DNA of 64,000 bases. Origin: Gelatoporia subvermispora B. Its lineage: Eukaryota; Basidiomycota; Agaricomycetes; Polyporales; Gelatoporiaceae. Positions 34,445 to 47,278 of the stretch are shown in pieces. A program made the translations under genes and the position numbers. Under the pieces are notes generated by a model. That model was not told the origin of the DNA and did not search any database. It saw only the letters and a program-made list of their open reading frames with translations. Each line of letters opens with the position of its first letter. Positions within the stretch are counted from its first letter, which is position 1. The stretch lies in contig KB445792.1 in NCBI GenBank assembly GCA_000320605.2, positions 873,581 to 937,580 on the forward strand, in the 5' to 3' direction.

Positions 34445-37400
34445 CTCTCGTCAGCTCACAGTCGTCGGTTCAGCACACTACTCTCATGCATACCCCGCGC
34501 GTCCGCGGTTGTAATTTTGGAGATACCCTTACCGTCGTTCGTAATCACGAGTTTGGAATATGCACTAGTTTCCATTTTGACCACGCGGCGTCTGCGACTC
34601 TGTATCGACCCTGCCTCTTGCTCACGAACAAGCGATGCGCCCGCTGCAGAGCGCGTTCTCCCCACTTTCGGTGATTGAATTCAATACCACGAAGTACGTC
34701 AACTTTTTCTGCTGGGGTATAGCGCCGCTCAACAATGTCAGAGGATTTGTGCCGGCGGCACGGACTCATTTGCGACTTTCCCCAGTGGTATTCCCTTATC
34801 TGAACGCCCAGACATTCAGTCGGAAGTGACGCTGTTCTCAATGGGCAGATACCAGCTCCTATGCACAGTCGCTGACTCTGCCTCTGAGGAACGGATCTTT
34901 CCGAGGGCATTAGGAGTGGCGCACCGGACATTCTCGGATGCATTCGCTCCTCTGCTAGTCCCTATCCAACTGAGCGGGCTGGCCACAACGGAAGCTCACA
35001 TCAGAAGCCCCGGGACGAGCCAGCCCAATGCGTCTAAAGGACAGCCATATATGTCTGCAAACGCTCATAAATGCTAGCCACCCCGTTTGTTCTGACGGGA
35101 GCTTACTCATGCCCATTCATTTGTTCAGATAGCAACCTTCTGATGTAGTCGGAGGGTGCGGGACCCGCACGAACGTGCCAGCCGAAGCATGTAGTTGTTC
35201 GGTTTGCTAGCTATGCGAGGGTTTCATTGTAGGGTCGAAGCGTTGGACTGAGGAATGCAACGCTAGCGGGCGGTAACTTGTGCGAAGGTCTCGCGGAGGA
35301 TGAAGAGAAATTTCTACTCGGGCTTATCGAGGCGGACTGAGAGCGGGATTTGTCAGTACTGCCTCTCAATCAGCGTGCAGAGGACCGAACGAGCGTCCCA
35401 GGAAAGGCAATGCAGTTGTCCATTTTCAACTGATCTGATCGATGGCAGCACAGATGTCGTTGTTCGTGATCGTGAAGTCCGCCGACATGTGAGCTGGACC
35501 CGCGTCTATTCCTCAGAGGGACCCCAGACAGCTCCGGCGACAATGTCTGCCCATTTTCGGACATTTATTCAAAACGGCAATCCAACCTTTGTGGCGTCCG
35601 GAAGCTGATCTACGCGGCACGTCGAAGCGAAGCGAGCCACTCCAGCCTCTCGCGGTAGAAGCATCTCCTGCCATGCTCTACCTGCCCTTGCCATGCCTTC
35701 CACCCGAGTCTCCTTTCCTCGCCGCACAAGCCCTATCAGACATGGCGCCATGTATCTACCGCAACGCCTGTCTCACTTGTCATTCTGCACATGTATTTTC
35801 GGACCCATCTGTCCAAATTGCCTTTCAATCATCGGCGATTGAACTCATCAACGTCCTTTGGTATCACGATGCACTTGATTTTGTAGACATCATTACCTCT
35901 CCTACCGTATCTGGCCATTCGATCTTGCGCAATCCCGACCGTGACTAAAAGGGCCGTAAGCAATTCAATGGTTGCAGCCACCCCCGATTTATTTTCGTCT
36001 CCTGGTGGGAAGCACCGCCGAGGCTAGTCCTATCACCTAACATGTAATTGTGAAGAGTATATATGACCGCGGAACCCGATGCCGGGCGACTTGTCGATTA
36101 CGTCCGTGACTCAGCGCAGCTGGGTTGAGCCTACGGCGTCGCGTGCAATTCGAAAATTGAAGCGGTCCGAACCTACACAGCCCCTAGGTCTTCTCAGTGC
36201 CCTTCTGCGGTTCTATCCACATATCCGCAGAACCAAGGCCTGTATTTACTCTGGGGCGCGGCCTCAGACATGAAGGGCTGCAGCTCCGCAGGAGCACATC
36301 GCACATGTGGTGGTGATGTCAACAAATGCGGGGCCATGCTGCTGGTAGCTTGACGCACAGACGGATATCTGGCGCATTCACGTCAAAGAGAACGGGTGAT
36401 GGCCGTCGCCCTTCCGCACGGAGACTGGCGGGGAGGCCACGATTCGAGAACGGGCTGTTTAGCGTTTCCAGGGCTACTGGTCAGCAGCGAGGCCATGTCC
36501 GCGCATTCTCCAAATAGCTATCGTGCTGGCGTACGAGCAGCCCGCCGGCTCGAGCCAGCCGCCTGAGCGCACGTATTTTGGGACGGGGACCGCAGCGGCC
36601 AGCTAGGAGCCAGTGGGAGAAACATCAGAATGCGCAATGACTTCTGGAATTCTGATCCAGCAGATTTTATGTTGCCGGATGGGGCAGCCTGTCCCCGCGC
36701 TGCGGAAGGTTTGCGGCGGAGGGAGAAACCACGGGACCCTGGAGAAGACGGTCCTGGTGGGAACTGGAGACAGGTCATATGAGTGATACGGCCATCTGAG
36801 AGGTGAGCGACATACGTATCAATGTCATCCCAGGATTGTGGTATGTCTTCTGCGAATAGCGGCATTTTCCACTGCTTTGTGCGCATGGAAGTGAGGATGC
36901 AACGACATTGCGCCGCACGGCTGTTGAGATGCACCAGAATGTGCAGTGTATTAGATCTGCGAGATTTTCACAGATCTGGAGAGAGCGGGAACCTGCGCCA
37001 GGTCTCGGGATCATGGAGGAACAAAAGTTGATGACCAGAGGTGAGAGTTCCAGGCGAATCGTGTAATTCAAACGGACAAGGTGCCAAATCGAACGTCCGG
37101 AGGATCGACCAGAAGTCAGACCGTTAGGCAACTTGCGTCAGGGGGATTGATGTACAATACGATTATTCGTGACGATTCAATGGGAAGGGTCAAGCTAGTT
37201 ATCGTCTGTCGTTGTACTATTCAATCATTGAAAACAATTCATGCACTCACCCCTGAATATTCCGCGCTGCTATCAAGGGCTCGCCCGGTACAGCACTAGC
37301 AACCGTGTAGACTATGAGGTCATAGTCCAAGGTGGAAAGCGAAGAGTCTCGCAGGGAGCTTGCTCCCAGAGAGGTGAAGATAGTGTGTCTGCGAAAAGAC

Positions 37401-37882
37401 TGCACGTCTCATGTCTGTACAGAAGAATCACGATTGATCCGTCCGTGCCTAGACTTCGTGAAGCTCAGTGTTTACCGAAGGTACCTATATGAAATTGATT
37501 TAGAGACGAGGAGGAGGTCACGTGTTGCTCACAGGTTCTCCGCGCCATTCGGAAGTGAGGCTGACTGAGCGTTCGCTGAGCAACAGCGGCGATGAGACCA
37601 GCCCCGACGAAGCTGGGATGCGTGATAGATCTTCGGAAGCATCCTCCACCTTCTTGCGAGTCTCTCGGGAGCATGACTACGCAGAGCTGAGGTGCAATTC
37701 ATCGCTAAGCTGCAGTAGTGAACACGGCTGAGCCTGTGTGTTGACTCGCAATGTTCCCACTCACCCCCTACCCAGTGCCGGCCGAATGAGTAATTAATGG
37801 GTTGACCAGAAATAATTTTGAATCCCCGACCTTCAACTTCCCTTACCTTGTCTACTGTGCTGCATAGTCGTCCCCTGCTGTA
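34445..37882. other. 3.4-kb gene-poor interval
   Basis: Many short open frames lie on both strands, but I found no consistent multi-exon model and no transposase, reverse transcriptase or terminal repeat. A CACGTG lies at 37519-37524, about 360 bp before the methyltransferase start. The interval may hold unrecognised lineage-specific genes or worn-out repeats. Confidence 0.4.
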
Positions 37883-38826
37883 ATGACAACGGAGACCAAA
37901 CCCGTGGGTACGCCCACTCAGGAGGCCCTGCGCAAGTTTATCGCGGAGGATCAGGATGCTGGTTGGGACAAGGCCTGGTCAGAACCTGATGCTCGTCACA
38001 ATATGGCCCTAACTGACACCTAACCGTTGAACACGGGCAGGCAAGAGAAGGTGACGCCATGGGATGTACGCTGCCCGCAGCCTCCGTTGCAGGACCTCGT
38101 GGTGTCGAATGAAATCGAAATGCCTAAGACGGGACGGGCACTGGTCCCTGGATGCGGGAGCGTATGTTACGTGTTTTTCAGATGTCTTTTCCTGCTGATA
38201 TTTCATCTGGGGACGCATGTTCATGCAAATACAGGGTTATGACGCAGTGCTCCTTGCGTCTCAATTGGGTTTAGACGTACTCGCAGTCGACATCGCGCCT
38301 ACCGCGGTCGAGACAGCTCGGAAGTGAGTATCCCACTGATCAGCCGCCCACGCGATACACACATCTCACTATGATGGCATTCGGGCAGGGTCCATCAGTC
38401 CTCGCAGATTCGCCCTCCAGGCAAGGTCACCTTCCAATTGCAGGACTTCTTCACGTTCAAGGTCCCTGAGGATGAGAAGTTCGACCTTGTCTACGATTAT
38501 ACGTGAGTATGCTACGAGCAGAATGAGCGATCCGCAATGGACACAAGAGTTGAACTTTTTGAAGGTTCTTTGTAGCTATCCCTCCATCTCGGAGGGCCGA
38601 ATGGGGGCGTCAGATGGCTTCCCTGCTGCGCCCAGGAGGTGTACTAGTGACGCTGGTATTCCCCATTGATCCTCCGCAAGACGTGGGTCCCCCCTTCTTC
38701 GTTAGGCCAGAACATTACGTCGAGATGTTGGGTGAAGGATGGCAGAAGGTCCTAGATAAGGTACCTGAGCACAGCTTGGAGACGCACATTGGAAGAGAGA
38801 GACTGGTAGTTTGGAAGAAGTTGTAG
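37883..38826 (+). CDS. SAM-dependent thiol/halide-type methyltransferase (TPMT/HOL family)
   Basis: Relatives transfer methyl from SAM to thiols, thiopurines, bisulfide or halide ions. The ATG at 37883 gives TTETKPVGTPTQEALRKFIA. Spliced blocks: AGWDKAW/QEKVTPWDVRCPQPPLQD; TGRALVPGCGS/GYDAVLLASQ, the SAM-binding motif I; LDVLAVDIAPTAVETARK, where the Asp contacts the ribose; DEKFDLVYDYTFFVAIPPSR; WGRQMASLLRPGGVLVTLVF. The end is RERLVVWKKL with TAG 38824-38826. Four introns all fall at correct phases. Length is about 240 residues, usual for the family. The acceptor cannot be told from the sequence. Confidence 0.9.
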
Positions 38827-39022
38827 AGTGAGGACGGCTAGACGCAACTGTTCATTGTACACCGTCATTTCATTCGGGGGGTTCTCCATCTTGATGATAC
38901 ATGATATTTGATCGTGAGTCCATGTATCAATCCAAGACTAGTTTGCAGAGCCGAGACGCAGACTAAGAAGTGCGCTCGGCCGGGCAACTGCTGGGCGCTT
39001 GCGACATCAGACCGACGCAGAT

Positions 39023-39028
39023 CACGTG
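39023..39028. promoter_or_regulatory. CACGTG element before PPR-like gene
   Basis: ATCACGTGCC; on the other strand this reads GGCACGTGAT, sharing GCACGTGAT with the ARP4, TRS20 and rhomboid sites. It lies 95 bp before the ATG at 39124. Confidence 0.5.
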
Positions 39029-39123
39029 CCCAATTTTTCTGGAGGATAGCACATCGTTGGCAGCGAGGTCGAGTATACGCTCTGTCATCTGTGGTCGGTG
39101 TCCAGTACTGGCCTAGCGTTGCT

Positions 39124-41549
39124 ATGCTGCAATGCTCGGTTAAGAAGATCAAATTACCCCGACGGCCACCCCCACATACTCCCCATCCCCGACACCTCCA
39201 TTCGTCACTCCCCCGCTGGACTGCCGTTCCTCTGGACATCTCTAGCATTCCTGATACCCCGACTTCTAGCAATGTCCGACCTCGGCGCAAAACCGCTGGA
39301 GAGACCAGCGATCCCAAGGAATACATTCGAGCTTCTGCACTTCGCGACCTAGAGGCGATCTTGGCCCGTCCATATCCTCGTTACAAGCCTCTGATGGTAT
39401 GGTCCCTATATAACGAGGTCCTACGCCATCATGATCTGCAAAAAGTACCTCTGGAGATACACCAAGGTGTCCTGCGCAAGTGCTCTCCGCCTCCCGAAGA
39501 AATGAGGAAGACTCTAGCACTCAAGATCGCCCGGAAAGACATGCGATATGATTATCATCCGTTCGAACCGCGATTCCAGACCATCATTCGCAATATACGT
39601 GCGGCGGGATACGAGCCGGAGCTGGATGATTTCCACATCATTCTGCAGCAGTTTGCTGCCGTCGGACACCATCGCGCTGCTATGCAGGTGCTTCAGGAGA
39701 TCACGCATTCTGGGATTCAGAGGGCGCCAAAAACATTCGGACTTTGCCTGCAGGCTCTTTGCCACCGGCTCACGCTCCCTGTTTGGCATGAACACCGGGA
39801 AACCATCGTCGCAGAGGTGGCGAGATACTGCACAAGGCTGCTCGCACAAATGGCGGAGGAGAATGTGGGATTCACGTCGGCCAACGTTGATCTCACTATT
39901 CGTGTATTGAAGGAAACGATGGACTTGGATGCATTCGAGCGACTCATGCGTTATGCATACGGGATTGACCTTCGCTATCCTGACCGCGCACCCCTCGAAG
40001 ATTGGCAGTCCGATTCGGGACCGTTAGCAAACGTCGCATCCCCAAAGCCGCCTAGTGCAATCGCTCCAAGCCAGCGACTACCTTTTTCGACCGACGCGCT
40101 CAACACTACAATCGACATGCTTGGCCGGCACCAACAGATCTCGATACTGGTGCAAGCTTTCGAGGTCCTGACATCCCCGCTGCCGCCAGGAGCGAACGAA
40201 ACATCCGCGTTCGACGATGAAGACGACTTTGGCGTGTCAGAGCCAAACGTAACGACGTTCCAGCGGCCTTCCGCAAGGCCGAACAAAATGTCGTACCACA
40301 TGCTGCTCAAGTGGATATCGCGGGCCGATCATGCGGTCTTCCTCCGACATTATACACTGCAGGCCATGAAGCTGTACCACGCAGAGGACAGGAGGCTGCG
40401 CGGGGACTGCATGCGCATAATTGGACCGGAAACCTTGGCAGATGACTCCGTTCCTGAAGGTGCCGAACTCAAACTACCAAAGGACATCCGACCACCACGG
40501 TTCACGGTCGACCGTAACCTCTTGCTACCTGCCTTCGCCTATGCCAAGCGGAATAAAGATATGGAACTGCTCCGCTGGATATTCTGGAACTCGTGTCGAG
40601 TCCTCAGGAAGAAGCGCACAGATATCAAGTTTTATTCGGAGGTCTGTGCGGTGTGGGAGGCACGCGACAAGGAGCGGGCTGCAGCAGAACGGGCTGCACT
40701 GATGCTGAACAATGTCGAGGTCTCCTCGGACGTATTTTCTGAGAGCGCAGCCTCACCCGCAACCAATATTGAGGCTAAGAGCGCGGCTGAGAGCGCAACT
40801 GAGACTGAAGCCCTCCCAACAGATGTGGTCGCAACTCCAGAGCCCACCGTGGCTGAAGGCAGTCATCCTTTAATCTCTGCCTTCTTGGGCTCTGCACCGT
40901 CCTTCGGGGAGCTTTCACCCTCGAAGGCCCCATCAGCAGAAAAACAAAGTCCAAAGCCACCAAATCAGTCGAGTTGCCTTCAGCGCCCTACTTCGATGTC
41001 GACCTCGATGCGCCCCAGCCATCTCTTACATCCTTCCGTCCTCGAACCTTCAACATCGACCAGCACCTTGGAATGTTGCGGACAGCTCGTGGACAGCTGA
41101 AAGAGTTTGTCAAGGTGGTGGCTGGCGCTCTCGAGTTCAAGACGCATCGTATAAAGGAACAACTTGGCCGGCGTGTCTGGAGAGGCAGAAACGTCTATAT
41201 GCGCGATCGTGATTCGCGTCTCGTGATCCTGCGCGAAGAGTGGAAGCGGAAGGTCAACTTCCGGGACCCAGACGCAGCGCAGACCGACCCCCTGAAGACT
41301 GTGCCTGCGGCTGTAGTCCAGCAAACGACCTCAACCGCCTTGTTCTCGTATGAACTGCCACCGCATCAGTCGCAGTCGTCGCCGCCCATCCCGTCTGGCT
41401 GGTTCACGCGGGCTCCCAAGCCGACGCAGGCCCTGGTAGCGGACGAACAGCCCGAGTCGGGACAGTCCCAGTCCGGGAACTCGCAGCCAGAGCAATCGCA
41501 GCCAGTGAACTCGCAGGTTGAGCGTAGTGCGTCTTCGACGAAAGCATAG
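39124..41549 (+). CDS. mitochondrial PPR-like helical-repeat protein
   Basis: This is probably an organelle RNA-binding protein of the pentatricopeptide-repeat type. I chose the ATG at 39124 because MLQCSVKKIKLPRRPPPHTP is a basic presequence. Helical-repeat segments follow: FQTIIRNIRAAGYEPELDDF then FHIILQQFAAVGHHRAAMQV, HSGIQRAPKTFGLCLQALCH, NVDLTIRVLKETMDLDAFER, and NRNKDMELLRWIFWNS-like later units. One frame is open to 41100, but the coding signal shifts to another frame near 40900-40970 (SVELPSAPYFDVDLDAPQP, KEFVKVVAGALEFKTHRIKE) and ends at 41549. A 41-nt intron at 40899-40939 would join them. The C terminus is Gln/Ser-rich. About 795 residues. Confidence 0.75.
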
Positions 41550-42594
41550 GTGAGCATGAATAAATTCGTCGTCGACTAGATACTGATACTTTCGTAGGTC
41601 TCATTGACTGTTCATTGCATACCTCTATCATCATGTATAATGGGCTCTAAATCTCTATACAGGTATGTCTTCAGGCTCATTTTGTCGACTCGAGCTCATG
41701 TGTATTCAGGATGCGCCACTATGGCGTTGTATAATGTACTGTCATTTGCTTTCGCAGTCATGAACGGCTTGTGCATTTCCTGAATGCTCATCAGAAATGT
41801 AATATGAGGATGCCAGACACCAAAGGGTCTATGATGTCTACGGGACCCTCAGGGACGCTCCGTCCCGCATTGTGTCAGAGCACAAACGTCCCGATCAATA
41901 AGTTGAGAGGGCTGGCAGCTCCACAATGCCGGCGCTATCTGAAAAGAGTCCGAATTACGCGCTCTCACGATTGACACCGGTATCTCAGCGATACCTCAAA
42001 GATCGAATTCAATTCACGCATTGGCAATTCGAAGAGCTTCTCGTAGTTCTCGTAGCAGGAAAGTTCGTTCACACCACCGCCTGCCAGGACGGTAATTCCG
42101 TCTTCGTTGCCGTTTCGTCCCCTCAATTCCAGATTACGCAACCCATCGTCCATCGAATTTCACCAAAGTGACGAGTGGCGTAGGCGTGTTTTGTAGTCAG
42201 CTGGTCGCGGCGGGCCGCAGACAGATTCTCCGTTAAGCACAATAGATCTCACTCAAGCAGTACAACGCACTATTCCCGAAACCGCAATGCACAGCAGCTG
42301 ATTCTTTCGCTAACTTCTGCATCTCCACGCCGCATTAATGACTGAACTATTCACACCGGTAGAAGCTCACATCTGGTAGATATCGCGCTAGTGGGACTTT
42401 CGCTGACATATACACTCGCACAAACTTCCTGGGAGCGGGAGAAGCGATATGGAAGTGATTGTAATTCGAACAACACGACTACGCAAAAGCAATTGGACAA
42501 CAATGTGCATGATAGGGTATGGAAAACGAGAAACGAAGGTGACTACAGTATACACCGCTCATTACAGTAGTGACAGATATGCTTCATCATGGAA
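41550..42594. other. convergent interval, PPR-like / CLASP
   Basis: 1.0 kb between convergent genes. An 81-codon plus-strand frame at 41926-42171 has no motif and I do not call it. No repeat seen. Confidence 0.45.
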
Positions 42595-45500
42595 TCAAAA
42601 CGCAACGGCGGACCTAACGCTTGGTCTGGGGGTGTTCGCGCGGTCATCTAATCGCCGCATCTCCCTCTCTAGCTTGTCCATGCCGTGTGGTTCCACAGCG
42701 CCGAACGAACCGCGTGAGCCATGCTTATCAAACAGATAGGTCAGGAGGTTCTTTTTGTCATCGGGCAGACCGTCCAGAAGAGCAAAAAGGTGGGCCTCGT
42801 CGCGGAGGACCATCTGAGCTGCAATGATTGACGCTGCTGCCGCCTCGCGAACCATCAGAGACGAGTCCGAAGAGGTGTTTGTCAAGGCCTGAAGGACAAT
42901 AGCACTGAGTTGCGATTCTAGGGTCAGCGAACGCCTAGACTTACCGAGATCAACGTCGTGCGAAGTCTAGGTAGCTCATCCTCCAAAACTTCCGCTGGTA
43001 GCCGCAGCAGGAATTTTCCAACGGCGATCAGGCCAAAGGCATATGTTCCGTCCTTAATCTCCGTGCTCGACGTTGGCGGAAGAGGCATATCCCTGAAAGC
43101 ACGAATGCTTGCATGCAATGTCGTTAGACCATAGACAGGCTCGATACGGCTAGTCAGTGTGTCACGGAACATATTTGTTGCTTGCATCACCTTTGCCGCA
43201 TGTCAACAAGCCAAGGAGATGATCGATGGGACATGCCACATACGTTCGGATGAGCACAATGCCTGACGCTCAAGAGAGTTGTGAAGAGGTCTCCTTCATG
43301 GCCCTCGAGGAGGGGTGCTTGATGTTCCAGCATTTCCCACAGAACGATAAGGCCATATTCTAGAGTTTCCGAGTCCTGCACGTCAAAGTGCATCACGCAC
43401 GATATCAGTCGTATATGCCGGGATGATGTACCGCAAGTTCGTACCTTTGCAGGGTCCAAAAATGGTATGAGAACGTTGAACAACTTATCGAAGACTCTGT
43501 CCGCGGTCCATAATTGCGACACAGTTGGATGCGACGATCGCAGGCTTCGCGACTTTGGAGAGGGAGTGACGGGGACGGCAAGGGCCGGGCCGAGGGGAGA
43601 GCTGGGCTCCTCGGCCGGGTTCGCAATACACAACAGCGCCAGCTTCTTGAGCACGAGGACATCGGCCGATCCCTGTTCCAAAGCGGATATGTAACCCTGC
43701 AATTCGGCGGCGGAATCGCTTTCCGAGATGGCAAAGGCCCCAAACGAAGCGCCACCCGCGGCAACTGCAATCCAGCCCAGAGGTGTATCAGTACTTGCAA
43801 TCAGAAGCGCGGAGACAGCACCCAAGTTGGCTCTCACGTGATGTCCGTTTCTTCCACCATTCGCTCGCACCGTCCAGATCATCGACCATGTCGAACAGGG
43901 ACGCCGACTTGCCATTCGGCGCTGGGCTATCTTGGAACATCGCCGCTTGCTTCAGGATCGCCGCGCTTTTCTTGAGTGGGGTCCTGGGTGAGAGGTCCGT
44001 CGCGGGGGAAGTACCCGGCCCAGAAGCCTTTGCCCGTAACTTCGGCGTTGCATCGCTTGCCCTGAGTAAGAATGATGGTGGAAGCGACGGGGCGAGGCTC
44101 ATATCTTCCTCTGGCTCTACCAGCTCGAGCAGCCGTTCTGCGGCGCTCTCGGCCTGCTCTGCACGTGCCCGCAATGCATCCTCGACGATCGGCTGCGGAA
44201 CCCCGGCAGGCGGTGAGCTCGCACCTGTCGACAGCGCATTGGGCAATGCGAGTTTGGAGCTGCTCGACTTGGGTGAGAATGACGCCGCCTGGGAGTCTGA
44301 CTTGGGTACGGGCGGATAAATCTCGAAGGGGGTGGAAAAAGAAACGGGGTTCATTGACTCGTCCATTTCGGAGTCGCTATCCTCTGGAATGGGGATCTGC
44401 GTCGCCATAAGGAACGACTCTTCCTCGGCTCCAGCCATGCGGTGTAGTCCTGCAATAGAGAGTGATTCGCGAGGGAGATGTGCAGGCACAGATTGCCCTG
44501 GGCGCAACCGAGCAGGCTGGGACGCAAGCGCGACTACCGGAGCAGGAGGGGATCCTGGCAGCGCAGTCTTTACTGCCATTCGGAAAGTCGAACTGCTGTT
44601 TGGTGGTGAATTGCCCGCGGAGGCGAGTGGTGAGGACTGGCGCTTTCGGAACGTCTGATCGGGCGTGGGAGAAGGCGGCGAGGCGGGGTATGGTTGGGCA
44701 GGAGGGCTACGTGACAGCCCGCCAGCTATGCCCGAGCTCGCAGAACGAGACAGCGACCCGGAGGTAACTCTTGGCCTCATGGGAGGTGAAGACGCGAGGC
44801 GCGACAGCGGCGAAGCTGGCCTCATACCGCTGTTACTGCCCGAAGAGAACGAAGGCGAGGCCGCCCTGCGGGGAGGCGAAGTAGCTCGCACAGCATGAGA
44901 AGTCGATGTGGCCTGGTGTCTCAGCGTAGGTGGAGCTGTAGCGATAGCCTTCGCCTTCGCGCGGCTCGCCGCAATAGCCGCAGCAACACTGCTCTTCTTC
45001 ACCTTCGGCGTCGACACAGGCGTTACCCCCAGGGCCGCTGGGTTAGGGCAGACCTTCTCTAGCTGCTTCCTCGGAATCGCATCCAGCGAGTCGAGGATAG
45101 TCCTGCCCCTCTCTGGCCAGACGCTCTCGAACACCCAAAAGCACAGGCGTGCATTCTCCCTGACGCCAGCGTTTGGGTCTGCCAAGGCCCTTTTGACGCA
45201 CTTTTCCAAGGTATCTGCAGCACCAGCGGCTTCGATGATATTCCTATGGCGCGTACCGTGCGCTTCCAGATAGCTCTTCACGTGACTGACCATGTACGCC
45301 CTTGTTTGTATGGCCTTGTCTTGGAGCATGGACCAGATGAGGGAAGGGACGAGCCGCGGGTGCGCTCCTGTATGAGAAATTATCATCGTGGCAGTCGTCT
45401 GGGACTGCTGCGCAGTGATCTTTTTCGTAAGGCTAGCCATACGGAAAAGAGCGCTGAGCACCGTCTCGCAGAACGGGTCGAATGCGGGGCCGAGGGCAAT

Positions 45501-47278
45501 CGCGAGTTCGGCGTAGAGCATACACGTGTTCGCTGCTACCGTCGTTCGCAGACTAGCGAGCTGTGGAGCACGTTAGCACAGATGCATGTCATGAGCATTG
45601 ATACCGACCGTTTTGAGAGACGCATCAATGAAGCCGTTCTTCAGTCCGCGCATGAAGACTTCCGTGAAACGCTCATGGACGTCTCCTTTGAGCATGCCGC
45701 GTACCCGCTGTACAGACTGCTCGCGGGGCGCCCAGTTGTGTTCCGTTTCTTTCCCCTGTCCAACGTCAATCAGAGACTAACCAGAACGAGGACGGACGAC
45801 ATACCTCGAAGTGCTTGAGCATCGAACTGAACTCCTGCTCGAGATCCCGGTCCGAGGCGATCTAGTGGCGCAGGCGTCTTCCCTTCAGCTCGTCAGCGCA
45901 GCATGCAGGGAAGTGAACAACGCACGTAAACAGCTTTGATATCTGCAACCCCAACGCCCGCAGGCGGGGCCGGCGCAGCTTCCGCGGGCAGCGGGGACTG
46001 CGTGGCAGCACGACTGGAAGGCCGCGACATCTGCGCGACGTTAGAGTGGCTCGTCGATCGCGACATGGCGCCCGCCGCCGCGCCGCCCGTCCCGGCCCTA
46101 GTGCGGTTCATGAGCGCAATGCTGGGCGGGACATACTCCTTCGGGGCGTCGCCGTTCTCCGAGCCCGCCTCGCTCTGCGTCCCGGGCGTGCTCCCGCCGC
46201 CGGTGCTCCCCGCGAGGAGCCGCGCGAGCACGCCGTCCACGATCGTCTTGCGCACGTTCTTCTTCGCCATCTCCTTCTTCAGGTCCGCGCGCGCCGCGTC
46301 CGTCACGCCGGGCCCCGTGAAGAGCTCGACGACGGACTGCCGCGCGCACTCGCGCACCGCGCCGTCCGTGTCCTCGAGGGCCTCGACGAGCGCGGGGAGG
46401 AACGGCCGGATGGGGAACATGTGGTGCGCCCGGCGGATGCTCACGAGCGTCAGGATCGCCTGGACACAACACGGTGCATAGAACGAGTCAGCCTGCAGTT
46501 CGGCCGCCCCAAGAACCACACAGGGCGCACGCACCTGCTCGCGCACGCGCCACACCTTGCTCGCGAGCCCCTGCTCGCGCAGCGCGCGCTCGAACATCGT
46601 CAGCGGGGTCTCGGGGCCCTTCGCGTCGCGGGCCTTGCTCGCGCCAGGCGTCGGGCCGCCGCCGCGGAACGCGAGCCCGCCGAGCACGACGAGGGTCTCG
46701 CGGGCCTTCTCGCGCGCGCGCTCCCTGCTGTCGCCGAGGCGGTCGACGACGCCGCCTGCAGGCAGGAGGGCCTGCATGGCCTGACGGAGCGCATACGCAT
46801 CGACGAGCGTGGCGGAGGCGGCGGAGGACGTGGAGGCGGCGGGCGAGCCCGAGGCGGAGGCGGCCGCGTGGGCGGGGCGGGCGACGAGGAGCGGGAGGAG
46901 CGGCGGGAGCGCGGAGAGCGTCGGGGTCGTCAGGTGCTGGTTCGGCGTGCGGAGGCAGGCCTTGAGGACGGCGAGGAGCGCGTCGCGGTCTGCGTCCGGG
47001 ACCTGCGCGGGTGCAGACGATCGTCAGCATACACCTTCACACCGGGAGGGAGGAGGGTGGCGGCACCTCAGTCCCCGCCTCGACCTCTGCCTGCAGTTTC
47101 GTGATAGCATCCACTTTCGCATCGATGTCTGGGGGCAGCCTGGCGTCAGCAGACGCAGCACGCAGAGTCTGATCTCGAGCCGTCCTCCGGGCTGGAGCGC
47201 GGCTCGCGGGGTGCGGCTCTCACCGTTTGACCTGCACTTGTCAATCAGGCGTCGTATCTTGTCGTCCGAATCGTCCAT
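42595..47278 (-). CDS. CLASP/Stu1-type microtubule plus-end protein
   Basis: CLASPs use TOG domains to bind tubulin and rescue microtubules at plus ends, kinetochores and the cortex. The ATG at 47278 gives MDDSDDKIRRLIDKC; a donor at gtcaaa joins it to RLPPDIDAKVDAITKLQAEV. HEAT/TOG blocks follow: ADRDALLAVLKACLRTPNQH, DRLGDSRERAREKARETLVV (the TOG signature), RPFLPALVEALEDTDGAVRE. A Ser/Pro/Arg linker comes next, then a second TOG: AREQSVQRVRGMLKGDVHERF is represented by its key residues W-x-x-R-E, and LVPSLIWSMLQDKAIQTRAY, CVKRALADPNAGVRENARLC. A long basic Ser/Pro-rich region and a C-terminal helical domain (GLIAVGKFLLRLPAEVLEDE, HLFALLDGLPDDKKNLLTYL) end at 42595. The N-terminal exons are very GC-rich. 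Confidence 0.9.

Noticed and set aside
46046..47104. 352-codon plus-strand open frame
   Set aside because: It is antisense to the CLASP TOG exons, is Arg/Glu/Gly-rich with no motif, and reflects the lack of stop codons in very GC-rich DNA.
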